From: Bosea sp. NBC_00550
GTDB lineage: Bacteria > Pseudomonadota > Alphaproteobacteria > Rhizobiales > Beijerinckiaceae
DNA: 64,000 bases
Assembly: GCF_026020075.1 (NCBI RefSeq)
Contig: NZ_CP102772.1
Location: 3,756,501-3,820,500, forward strand
Direction: 5' to 3'
Shown here: positions 9,698-17,714 of the stretch, piece after piece
Numbering within the stretch: position 1 is the stretch's first letter
Layout: every line of letters begins with the position of its first letter
Position numbers and translations under genes: made by a program
The notes under the pieces: generated by a model
The model's database searches: none
Seen by the model: the letters and a program-made list of their open reading frames with translations, nothing else
Told to the model about the DNA's origin: nothing

Positions 9698-10490
9698 ATG
9701 AGCGATATCGCCCGATCGGTGCTGGACGACGAAGACCCCTTCGCGGGCGGCGATGTCGTGCCGATGCGCCTCGGCGATGCGGTGATCCAGCGCATCACCC
9801 AGGCGATCCATGACGGACGGCTGAAGCCGGGCGACTTCCTGCCTTCGGAAGCGCGGATCGCCGCTTCCTTCGGCGTCAGCAAGCCGATCGCGCGCGAAGC
9901 CATTCGCCAGCTCGCCGCGATGGGCGTCGTCCACATTCAGCAGGGCAAGCCAACCCGCGTGCGAGCGCTCGATGCCGCTCCGCTCGACCGCTTCTACCGC
10001 TTCGCCGTGCGTGGCCGCAGCAATGGGCTGACCGAGGCGGTGGAGCTGCGCCGTATCCTCGAGCCGCCGACCGCGGCCCATAGCGCCGAGCGGCGCTCGG
10101 CCGAGGACCTCGAGAAGCTCGACCTCATCCTCGCCCGGATGGAAGATGCGCTCGGCAACGTGCCGCGCTGGATCGAGGCCGATCTCGATTTCCACGAGGC
10201 CGTCGCCGCCTCGTCCGGCAACCGCCTTGCTCGACTTCCAGATCCGGGGCCTGAGGCCGGTGATCCGCGAGGTGATGGAGATCTTCAATTCGCGCGAGGC
10301 CCGTGGCCCCGAGGACTGGCAGCGCACCTTTGCACGCCATGTCCGGGTCGTCGATGCGATCCGGGCTGGCGATGCGGCCGGGGCTTTCGCCGCCATGAAC
10401 AAGCATTTCGAAGCGGCAGAAGCCGCCATCGCGGAACTCGCGAACCACAGGGAGGATCACCATGAGCCAGAGGACCACGCTCGACCGTAG
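9698..10490 (+). pseudogene. GntR/FadR-family (FCD) regulator with a frameshift
   Basis: Residues ~18-90 are a clear GntR winged helix (IQRITQAIHDGRLKPGDFLP, SEARIAASFGVSKPIAREAI). The FCD ligand domain starts normally (LDFHEAVAASSGNRL) but then turns to nonsense. The expected continuation (LLDFQIRGLRPVIREVMEI, then AAGAFAAMNKHFEAAEAAI) is read in another frame from about 10228. One extra T in CGCCTTGCTCGAC, where CGCCTGCTCGAC would read R-L-L-D, explains it. As written, translation stops at 10465 after 256 codons; the ancestral frame ends at 10490, overlapping the next gene. Start ATG 9698 has GGAGG in front. Either a recent inactivation or a sequencing error. Confidence 0.85.
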
Positions 10491-11760
10491 GCAGTTCGGG
10501 GCGGGCATTCTGGGCTTGAGCTTCGCCGGGCTCGGCGCCGGGCAGGCTCACGCGCAAAGCGGCCCGTTCAACGTCTTCACTCATCGCGTCATGCAGACGG
10601 TCGCGACCGGCGCGCAGGGCGGCGACATCACCAAGGACTGGGCGCAGAAGAACGGCGTCACCGTCCAATGGACGACCTTCGACACCGGCCCTCTGCAGGA
10701 GCGGCTGTTCCGCGAAGCCAGCCTCGGCGAGACCTCGGTCGATGTCGGCTTCGTCGTCAACACGCAGGTCGTGCCCCGCGCGGCGACGCTGTTCGAGCCG
10801 CTCGACGAGTATCTGAAGAAGGACCCGGTCGAGGACATCGCCGACATTTTCCCCGGCCTGATGGAAGGCATGAAGGTCGGCGGCAAGCAGCTCGCCATCC
10901 CCTTCCGCCATGCCTCCTCCGGCCTGCACTACAATGAGGAGATCCTGGCCGAGAAGGGCTTCTCCAAGCCCCCGGCGACGATCGAGGAGATGATCGAGAT
11001 CGCCAAGGCCTGCAGCTATCGCCGCGCCGACGGCACGCAGGTCGTCGGTCTCTGCACGCCGGGCGTCACCTATCCCAACGTGATCGACCTCGCCCGCGCC
11101 TGGGACGGCGACTTCATCACGCCCGACTTCAAATGCGTCGCAGACCAGCCGCCGATGCTGAACGCGGTGCGCATCTTGCGTGAACTCTTCCAGGCCAACG
11201 CTTTCCCGCGCAATTTCGCGACGCTTTCGCCCGAGGACGTGAATGTCTGGATGCAGCAGGGCCGGGCAGCGATGAGCCTGCAGAGCATGGGTCGCAACCG
11301 CATCTACAACGATCCGCAGAAGTCGAAATTCCCCGGCAAGATCAAGACGATCGCGGTTCCCGCTTCGAAGACGCTCTCCGGCAAATACGATGCCGCCCCC
11401 GCGAAGGTCGAGTTCTGGGGCATGGTCATCCCGAAGAATGCCAAGCGCAAGGATCTCGCCTGGAGCTTCATCAAGGCGATGACCGCCAAGGATGCGACGC
11501 TGAAGGCCGCCCTCAACGGCAACGGGCCGGTGCGCGCCTCGACCTATGCCGACCAGAGCTTCGCCGGAACGGTGCCCTACGCCGCCGAGGAGCTGAAGGT
11601 GCTGAAGGTGGCGCGCGTGCCCCTGCCGGCCTTCGACGAGGCGGCACGGGCCGGCGACTTCTTCAAGGAAGAGGCGGAGGCCGCCGTGCTCGGCATGAAG
11701 ACGCCGGAGGAGGCGATGGCCTCTCTGGTCAAGCGCGTGCAGCCGCTGCTGCCGGCCTGA
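10462..11760 (+). CDS. extracellular solute-binding protein, family 1 (copy 1)
   Basis: Periplasmic binding protein of a CUT1-type sugar ABC importer, 432 residues. The N-terminus has a Tat-like motif (DRRQFG) and a hydrophobic stretch ending GQAHAQ. The mature part shows the usual IPFRHASSGLHYNEEILAEK region near residues 145-165 and a C-terminal helical region. It is clearly paralogous to the next gene: both share REASL-ETS-DV, LFEPLD and WMQQGRAAM. Its ATG falls inside the 3' end of the regulator gene. Partner permeases are probably the divergent pair at 6577-8284. Confidence 0.92.
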   Translation: MSQRTTLDRRQFGAGILGLSFAGLGAGQAHAQSGPFNVFTHRVMQTVATGAQGGDITKDWAQKNGVTVQWTTFDTGPLQERLFREASLGETSVDVGFVVNTQVVPRAATLFEPLDEYLKKDPVEDIADIFPGLMEGMKVGGKQLAIPFRHASSGLHYNEEILAEKGFSKPPATIEEMIEIAKACSYRRADGTQVVGLCTPGVTYPNVIDLARAWDGDFITPDFKCVADQPPMLNAVRILRELFQANAFPRNFATLSPEDVNVWMQQGRAAMSLQSMGRNRIYNDPQKSKFPGKIKTIAVPASKTLSGKYDAAPAKVEFWGMVIPKNAKRKDLAWSFIKAMTAKDATLKAALNGNGPVRASTYADQSFAGTVPYAAEELKVLKVARVPLPAFDEAARAGDFFKEEAEAAVLGMKTPEEAMASLVKRVQPLLPA

Positions 11761-11816
11761 ACGATCGAGAATACGGCGCGGTAACGGCGCCGGAGACACA
11801 ATCCCGGAGGACATCG

Positions 11817-13106
11817 ATGACGTTTCGGATCTCGCGCCGCCGGTTCGGCGCTCTCGCTGGTGCCGCCGCCACTTCGGCACTTCTGCCGAAAGGCGCCCTC
11901 GCCCAGGCAAAGACGCTGACGGCGCTCGGCCATCGCGTCCACCAGACGGCGGCGACGACGGGCCCCGGCGGTGACGCGACCGAGGGCTTCCGCAAAGCCA
12001 ATGGCGCCGATGTGAACTGGGTGACCTTCGGCGACGTCAACGCCGTGCTTGAGCGGCTGCTGCGCGAAGCCTCGTTGTCGGAGACCTCGATCGACGTCGC
12101 CTATCTCGTCAATGGCCGCGCTGTGCCCCGCAATCTCCAGCTCTTCGAGCCGCTCGACGCGCTGATGAAGCAGGCGCCGATCGAGGCTTTCGACGATTTC
12201 GCGCCCGGTCTCATCGGGCCGCTCAAGGTCGGCGATGCCTTGCACGGCATCCCGGTGCGCCATGCGACGAACGCGCTGATCTACAACGAAGCGTTGCTGG
12301 AGGAGCGCGGCGTCACCAAGCTGCCGACGAATTTCGAGGAGCTGACGGAGCTCGCCCGCAAGCTCACCTTCAAGCGCGAGGACGGCACGCAGGTCTACGG
12401 CCTCGCCTTCACCGCCGTCTTCGCCTCGAACTTCCTCACCCTCGCCCGCTGCCTCGGCGGCGACTACATGACATCGGACGGCAAGATCGTCGCGGCCGAG
12501 CCGCCGATGGTGAAGACGCTCTCTTTGCTCGCCGATTTCTACAAGGCCGGCGTGCTGCCGCGGAACTTCGCCACCGTGAACAACGAGGAAATCACGACCT
12601 GGATGCAGCAGGGCCGGGCCGCGATGACGATCAACCCCTTCGCCCGGCTCGTCACCTATAACGACCCGTCCAAGGGCAAGTATGGCGGGCGCTTCAAATC
12701 GCTGCTGCCGCCGATGGCGGCCGATCTCGCCGGCAAGGTCGCCTTCGCGCCGACGGTCGAGTTCTGGTCGCTGATGATCCCGAAGAACGCCAAGCAGAAA
12801 CCGCTGAGCTGGGAGTTCATCCGCGCGCTCTCCTCCAAGGCCGGCACGACCGCGATGGCGTTGAACGGCAACGGCCCCGTGCGCATCTCGACCTATGCCG
12901 ACGAGAAGCTGAAGGCGGCGATGCCCTATGCCGCCGACGAGGCCGCAGCGCTCAAGGCCTCGCGCATCCATCTCCCGGCGTTCGACGAACAGGCACGCGC
13001 TCACGACATCTTCATCGAGGAGACGCAGGCCGCGGTGCTCGGCCGCAAGCCGGCGCAGCAGGCGATGGACGATGCGACCGCCCGTGTGAAGCCGCTGCTC
13101 GGCTGA
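11817..13106 (+). CDS. extracellular solute-binding protein, family 1 (copy 2)
   Basis: A 429-residue paralogue of the preceding binding protein, with a Tat-like signal (SRRRFG, cleavage near ALAQA). Shared landmarks include GHRVHQTAAT, REASLSETSIDV, IPVRHATNALIYNEALLEER and NGNGPVRISTYADEKL. It follows copy 1 after 56 bases; that gap holds a 6-bp hairpin (CGGCGC at 11774, GCGCCG at 11787) and an AATCCCGGAGGAC ribosome binding site. Two divergent binding proteins for one permease pair suggest two related ligands. The stop shares one base with the next start. Confidence 0.92.
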   Translation: MTFRISRRRFGALAGAAATSALLPKGALAQAKTLTALGHRVHQTAATTGPGGDATEGFRKANGADVNWVTFGDVNAVLERLLREASLSETSIDVAYLVNGRAVPRNLQLFEPLDALMKQAPIEAFDDFAPGLIGPLKVGDALHGIPVRHATNALIYNEALLEERGVTKLPTNFEELTELARKLTFKREDGTQVYGLAFTAVFASNFLTLARCLGGDYMTSDGKIVAAEPPMVKTLSLLADFYKAGVLPRNFATVNNEEITTWMQQGRAAMTINPFARLVTYNDPSKGKYGGRFKSLLPPMAADLAGKVAFAPTVEFWSLMIPKNAKQKPLSWEFIRALSSKAGTTAMALNGNGPVRISTYADEKLKAAMPYAADEAAALKASRIHLPAFDEQARAHDIFIEETQAAVLGRKPAQQAMDDATARVKPLLG

Positions 13107-13852
13107 TGACGGGCGCACTTTCGGGACGCGTCGCGCTGGTTACCGGCGCGGCGCGCGGGATCGGCCTCGCCATCGCGACGGCCCTGGCCGGCGCGGGCGC
13201 GCATATCGTCATCCACGATCGCGACGAAGAGGCCGATGCGGTCGCCCGTCGCCTTGGCAGCGGCGGACAGGCGACACCGCTCATCGCCGATCTCGCCCAG
13301 CCGGACGCCATCGGCCGGATGCACGCCGAACTCGATAGGCAGGCGCTCGCGCCCGACATCCTCGTGCTCTGCGCCTCGGTCGAGATCCGCCAGACGCTTG
13401 CCGAATTGAGCGACGAGGCTCTGGCAGTGCAGAGCGAGGTCAATCTGCACGCGACGGCGCGGCTCCTGAAAGCCTTTCTCCCCGCAATGCAAGCCGGCGG
13501 TTTTGGCCGCGTCATCGCGATCGGCTCCGTGCAGGAGGCGCGCGCCAACGCCGACTGCCTTTATTACGCCGCCACCAAGGCCGCGCAGACGAACATGATC
13601 CTGAACCTCGCCCGGACCACGCGAGCCGGGGACATCACCTTCAACGTCATCCAGCCCGGCGCCATCCGCACCGATCGCAATCGCTCGATCCTGGCTCAGC
13701 CCGGCCGCGAGGAGCAGGCTCTCGCACGCATCCCGCTCGGCCGGATCGGCCTCCCCGATGATTGCGCAGGTCTGGCGCTGCTGCTCTGCTCTCCAGAGGG
13801 AAGCTATATCAACGGCGCCGAGATCGCGGTGGATGGCGGCATGCGGCTTTGA
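13106..13852 (+). CDS. SDR family oxidoreductase
   Basis: Classical short-chain dehydrogenase/reductase of 248 residues. The cofactor motif is TGAARGIG (residues 13-20), with acidic D38/D40 after the second strand, hinting at NAD(H) preference. Catalytic residues are N113, S141, Y154 and K158 (YAATK). The C-terminus IAVDGGMRL is the standard SDR ending. The gene is coupled to the binding-protein gene (TGATG), so it probably oxidises or reduces the imported sugar or its product in the same pathway as the enolase-superfamily enzyme. Confidence 0.92.
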   Translation: MTGALSGRVALVTGAARGIGLAIATALAGAGAHIVIHDRDEEADAVARRLGSGGQATPLIADLAQPDAIGRMHAELDRQALAPDILVLCASVEIRQTLAELSDEALAVQSEVNLHATARLLKAFLPAMQAGGFGRVIAIGSVQEARANADCLYYAATKAAQTNMILNLARTTRAGDITFNVIQPGAIRTDRNRSILAQPGREEQALARIPLGRIGLPDDCAGLALLLCSPEGSYINGAEIAVDGGMRL

Positions 13853-13884
13853 TGGGAGCCGCCGCTTCCTGCGAGCGCAGGGGC

Positions 13885-15057
13885 TTACTCTGAGACCTTG
13901 ATATCCAGTTCCCGGATCAGCCGACCGAAGCGCTCGACGTCCGCGTTGACGAGACGCGCCATGTCCGAAGGCGAGCCGGGCGCGGGAACGAGGCCGCTGG
14001 CTTCGAGCTTGGCCGCGATTTCGGGAGCGGTGATCGCTTTCGCGGCAGCCGCATTCAGCCGCTCGACGATCGGCGCAGGGGTCCGGGCCGGGGCGACGAG
14101 ACCGAAGAAATTCGGGATCAGGGGGTCGTCGGCGAGGCCGAGTTCCGCCATCGTCGGCACGTCGTTCATCTGGGGCAGACGGCGGTCGCTACCGACCGCA
14201 ATCGCCTTCAACTTCCCATCCTGCATCAGGGAGATCGCGGCCGGCGGCGTGGTGATGGTCAAGGCGACTTCGCCCGTCGCGACCGCGGTGACGGCTGGCG
14301 GCGCCCCGCGATAGGGCACATGGACCATCTTGACGCCAAGCCGCCGCGCCAGCGCCTCGATGTTGAGGTGGGCCATGCTGCCCTTGCCGAAGCTGGCATA
14401 GGCGAGTTCGCGCTGCTTCGCGAGCGCAGCCAGCTCCGCGAAACTGTTCACGCCGAGCCCGGGATTGACGACGAGAACGTAGGGGCCCGTAGCAACGACG
14501 CCGATATAGGCGAAATCGCGCTTCCCATCGATCGCCTGCTGCGGCATCAGGATCGGATTGATCCCGAACACCTCCCGCGGCGCCATCAGCAGCGTATAGC
14601 CGTCAGGCTGTGCCCGCGCCACGGCTGCCGCTCCCACCATGCCGTTGGCGCCGGGCCGGTTCTCGACGACGATCGACTGGCCGAAATCGAGACGCAGTTT
14701 TTCCGCGACCAACCGCGCCGCAAGGTCGACAGCGCCTCCGGCGGGATAGGGCACGACCAGCAGGATCTGCTTGGCCTTGGCCTCCTGTTTGACGGCATCG
14801 TCGGATTCGGTGGTCAGGAAGACGATCGGCACGCCCGTGAAGGACGGCAGCGCACGCAGGCCGCGGATCATCTGCATGCCGTTCATCACCGGCATGTTGA
14901 GATCGGTGACCACCAGATCGAAGCTTTCGGCCTTCGCCTTCTCAAGCCCCTCGGAACCATCGCCGGCCTCGACGATGACGTGCCCGTTTGGAGCGAGCAC
15001 CAGCCGGATCATCTGGCGGATGCTCGGAGAATCATCGACCGTGAGTATCGTCGCCAT
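13885..15057 (-). CDS. chimera: truncated CheY-like receiver fused to TctC-type binding protein
   Basis: One uninterrupted 390-residue frame joins two unrelated proteins. Residues 1-~95 are a chemotaxis CheY receiver: acidic pair D8/D9 (TVDDSPS), phospho-acceptor D52 (VVTDLNMP) and LTTES at the end of beta 4. It stops inside helix 4, before the conserved KPF lysine and beta5-alpha5. From ~96 (KQILLVVPYPAGGAVDLAAR) the rest is a tripartite-tricarboxylate-transporter (Bug/TctC) binding protein with VENRPGANG, VHVPYRGAPPAV and LVAPARTP. It lacks the signal peptide and first residues. The junction is near 14770. ATG 15057 has an AAGGAG site. Neither half is likely to work: the receiver is incomplete and the binding protein would stay in the cytoplasm. 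Best read as a deletion scar, or an assembly join. Confidence 0.85.
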   Translation of the reverse strand: MATILTVDDSPSIRQMIRLVLAPNGHVIVEAGDGSEGLEKAKAESFDLVVTDLNMPVMNGMQMIRGLRALPSFTGVPIVFLTTESDDAVKQEAKAKQILLVVPYPAGGAVDLAARLVAEKLRLDFGQSIVVENRPGANGMVGAAAVARAQPDGYTLLMAPREVFGINPILMPQQAIDGKRDFAYIGVVATGPYVLVVNPGLGVNSFAELAALAKQRELAYASFGKGSMAHLNIEALARRLGVKMVHVPYRGAPPAVTAVATGEVALTITTPPAAISLMQDGKLKAIAVGSDRRLPQMNDVPTMAELGLADDPLIPNFFGLVAPARTPAPIVERLNAAAAKAITAPEIAAKLEASGLVPAPGSPSDMARLVNADVERFGRLIRELDIKVSE

Positions 15058-15370
15058 GGCCAGCTCCTTCCCCTTCAAAAGGATTGAGATGCGCGGGCAG
15101 CACTACGCCGGCGCGGGCGAATGCCGCGCTGGCGGGCTTGGAAGCGCGCAGGATGGAAAACGGCAGCCTGCACGCTTCGAAGGACTTCGCTGCGGAAACG
15201 ACGAGCTGGACGAACGTCAGATCCGCGTGCTTGACACGGGAAGCGTCGAGTTCGAGGGGTAGGCGAGCCGAAAGCGCCGCATCTAGACTATGTCTCGACG
15301 CCCCGGCATTGCCGATCGTATGGGAAGCCTCCAACAGAAGCGCCTCTGTTCTTGGTTGATCAGGAATCAA
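15032..15370 (-). CDS. STAS-domain protein, probable chemotaxis-operon remnant
   Basis: About 112 residues resembling the small STAS proteins that precede cheY in Hyphomicrobiales chemotaxis operons: LPLELDASRVKHADLTFVQ, then a helix (LVVSAAKSFEA) and FSILRASKPASAAFARAG. It overlaps the cheY part by 26 bases, the expected operon arrangement. The start is uncertain. TTG 15370 has GGAAGCGGAG upstream. An ATG slightly further up opens MSTTVAEAELDS in another frame and then stops, which may mean the true N-terminus is frameshifted. The neighbouring cheA, cheW and other genes are absent. Confidence 0.55.
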   Translation of the reverse strand: MIPDQPRTEALLLEASHTIGNAGASRHSLDAALSARLPLELDASRVKHADLTFVQLVVSAAKSFEACRLPFSILRASKPASAAFARAGVVLPAHLNPFEGEGAGHGDDTHGR

Positions 15371-15814
15371 GCTCCGCTTCCGCAACTGTCGTTGACATTC
15401 CGTGAGCGAAAACTGGCAATAATCTGACACTAAATAGTTAATTCGCTGAATTAGCTGGCTATTTTTATGAATTGATATTCGCTTTATGGATATACTGTTC
15501 GTTTTCTTGCTAGATGGAAGGCTAAAGTTACAATATTTTGATACCCGATGCGCTGACTCCTCCTGCTTAGAGGCGATAGTGACGCTTGACACCCATCGGG
15601 GCCAACAGGGTATATTTAAGAGGCAAGTTGAAGATGTCCCTGGCGGCTTCTCCGGAGCGCACGCCAGAGTGCGCACCTCGGAGACAACGCCAACGTCGCT
15701 GTTTCCAAGGCAGGCTCTGCGTCAGGTGGTTGGCTTGGAAGACGATATCGTCGATCTACCGGTGATATCGGCGCACTTTATGGCGATGGCTTAGAGCCGG
15801 CGGTTAGGGCACGC
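15371..15814. other. AT-rich intergenic region between STAS and AraC genes
   Basis: No convincing gene. From about 15400 to 15560 the sequence is far richer in A and T than its surroundings. Short frames on both strands (for example 15486-15794 on plus) have no recognisable homology or ribosome binding site. The stretch holds a promoter-like TTGACA/TATATT pair and, at 15741-15752, the perfect palindrome GACGATATCGTC 62 bases before the AraC start. Composition suggests acquired DNA or eroded genes. Confidence 0.6.
15586..15616 (+). promoter_or_regulatory. candidate sigma-70-type promoter
   Basis: TTGACA (15586-15591) and TATATT (15611-15616) are separated by 19 bases, or 18 if GTATAT is taken as the -10. 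They point towards the AraC gene, about 200 bases downstream. The -35 is a full consensus match; the spacing is longer than ideal. Confidence 0.35.
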
Positions 15815-16819
15815 GTGAAGCTGTTAGCGGGGACCGCCTTGACCGAAGAGAAATCAAACTGGAAAATCAATATCGCGTCGGATGACGTGGATTATGTTTC
15901 GGAGACGCCGAGCCGCCTCTTCGCTCCCTGTATTGCAACTCCAGTCGAACGCTCAAGACTCGATGTCCGCTCCGACCTCGTCGCCTATGATGATTTCGTC
16001 ATGGGGCGAAGCGAATTCACCAACGGGATCAGATTTAATCCGTCGACTGAAGGTGATTTCGTACTTTGCCATGTTCCGATTTCCGGATCTTCCGAAATCA
16101 GATTTTCAAAACACGATTCCATAAGCAATGATAATCTGATAACATTCTGCAACGCGAGAACAATAAAATCCATCGCATACTCTGCTGGCCGCCGCGATAT
16201 AATATTCATGGCGCGCGTCGACACCGTGCGAGCCAATCTCGCTACCCATCTTGGGTATCCGATTCGCAGTTTGAGCGATTTTGTATTCGTTATCGACAAA
16301 AGCAGCTTATTGGGATCGGCGTTTTTCAACTACACGAACATCATCATGGATCTGCTTTTCAGCCATAATATGCTCGAGTCATCCAATATCAAACTCAGAA
16401 GATGCAAGGATGCTTTTATCGAGCTGGCAGTGGCAAGCTTGGGCAAAGACCAACTCTTGGGATTATCTGCGCGCGGAGAAACCATCGCCTTGGCGGAGGT
16501 GGCAAAGGCAGAGGACTTCATGTTTGCCCATCGCAAGGAGCCCATCGGCGTAAGCGATGTTGCCGCGCACCTCGGCATCTCGGTGAGAGCTCTGCAGTAC
16601 TCTTTCAAACGCTATCGCGACGAAACCCCTCTTTCCACATTGATGCGTTATCGCCTCGAAGGGCTCAGGGACGAGCTTGTAGCAGGTGGCGACCGGAGCG
16701 TTGCCGAGATCGCCGCCAGTTGGGGCTTCGTGCACCCGAGTCGCCTGTCATTGACCTACCGAAAGGCTTTCGGAGAAAGCCCGCGCGAGACCGTGAAGCG
16801 AGGCAGGCTCGCGCGCTGA
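15815..16819 (+). CDS. AraC family transcriptional regulator
   Basis: A 334-residue DNA-binding protein. The C-terminal ~95 residues contain the two AraC helix-turn-helix units (IGVSDVAAHLGISVRALQYS and SVAEIAASWGFVHPSRLSLT followed by YRKAFGESPRE). The N-terminal ~220 residues are an AraC-binding-domain-like sensor of the type seen in ToxR/OxyR-unlike 'AraC_binding_2' regulators. Codons in the N-terminal half are unusually A/T-rich compared with neighbours, suggesting recent transfer. The GTG start at 15815 is uncertain; a TTG at 15839 has GGGGA in front. It converges on the peptide-type permease operon, but whether it controls it is unknown. Confidence 0.88.
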   Translation: MKLLAGTALTEEKSNWKINIASDDVDYVSETPSRLFAPCIATPVERSRLDVRSDLVAYDDFVMGRSEFTNGIRFNPSTEGDFVLCHVPISGSSEIRFSKHDSISNDNLITFCNARTIKSIAYSAGRRDIIFMARVDTVRANLATHLGYPIRSLSDFVFVIDKSSLLGSAFFNYTNIIMDLLFSHNMLESSNIKLRRCKDAFIELAVASLGKDQLLGLSARGETIALAEVAKAEDFMFAHRKEPIGVSDVAAHLGISVRALQYSFKRYRDETPLSTLMRYRLEGLRDELVAGGDRSVAEIAASWGFVHPSRLSLTYRKAFGESPRETVKRGRLAR

Positions 16820-16844
16820 CCCCAGCACGGGACTGATCTCGTCG

Positions 16845-17714
16845 TCACCTGGACCGCATGCGTGGATCGGATGCATCGCGCAGGGCATCGCCGAGCAGGT
16901 TGAGCGCCAGCACCGTCGCGAGGATCGCGAGACTCGGGAAAACCGCGAGCCACCAGGCGTCGAGGATGTTCTCGAAGCCCTCGCGAATCATGCTGCCCCA
17001 GGTCGCGGCGGGGGGCGGCACGCCGAGCCCGATGAAGCTCAGCGAGGCCTCGGTCCGGATCGCGGATGCCAGCCAGAGCGAGCTCATCACCACCACGTCC
17101 GAAAGCATGTTGGGCAGGATGTGCCGGGTCATGATCCGGAACGGCCCGCAGCCATAGGAGCGGCTGGCCTCGACGAAATCGCGCTGGCGCAGCGTAATCG
17201 TCGGCGCGCGGGCGACGCGAGCGAAAGGCGCGATCTCCGTGACGGCGATCGCGATTATCAGGTTCTCAAGGCTGGCGCCCAGCATCGCCGCGATCATCAG
17301 GCCGAGCAGCAAGGTCGGGAAGGCGAGCAACACGTCGAGCACGCCCATCACGAGCTGGTCGAAGATTCCGCCGATATAGCCGGCGGCCACGCCGATCGCG
17401 GTGCCGATCAGCATGGCGATGAGGATCGCGACGAAGCCGACGAAGAGCGAGATGCGGGCGCCGTAGATCAGGCGCGAGAGCACGTCGCGGCCGTAGGAAT
17501 CGGTCCCGAGCCAGAATTCGGCCGATGGCGGCTCGAGCCGCGCGACGATGTTCTGCTCCAGCGGATCGTAAGGCGCAAGCCAGGGCGCAAAGGCCGCCAC
17601 GAAGACGATGAAGGCGAGAAGGACGAGGCCGATCCAGGCGAGCTTGTTCTGGCTGAAGGCGAGCCATAGGCCACCCGGCCGCAGGTCGACGGTCGTGCTG
17701 GGGACGGCGCTCAT
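16845..17714 (-). CDS. ABC transporter permease, DppC/OppC family
   Basis: Inner-membrane permease of the peptide/opine/nickel class, 289 residues. It has the OppC-type N-terminal helix, the LAPYDPLEQN and FWLGTDSYGRDVLSRLIYG motifs typical of DppC, and an EAA loop DFVEASRSYGCGPFRIMTRH. ATG 17714 overlaps the upstream permease stop by four bases; longer upstream readings are shadows. It is the last gene of the minus-strand run from 22574. The DppD/DppF ATPases that normally follow are missing; the AraC gene faces it instead. Confidence 0.93.
   Translation of the reverse strand: MSAVPSTTVDLRPGGLWLAFSQNKLAWIGLVLLAFIVFVAAFAPWLAPYDPLEQNIVARLEPPSAEFWLGTDSYGRDVLSRLIYGARISLFVGFVAILIAMLIGTAIGVAAGYIGGIFDQLVMGVLDVLLAFPTLLLGLMIAAMLGASLENLIIAIAVTEIAPFARVARAPTITLRQRDFVEASRSYGCGPFRIMTRHILPNMLSDVVVMSSLWLASAIRTEASLSFIGLGVPPPAATWGSMIREGFENILDAWWLAVFPSLAILATVLALNLLGDALRDASDPRMRSR

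Noticed and set aside
15486..15794. A 102-codon plus-strand gene in the A/T-rich gap
   Set aside because: No homology, no ribosome binding site, mixed composition along its length, and a promoter-like sequence within it.
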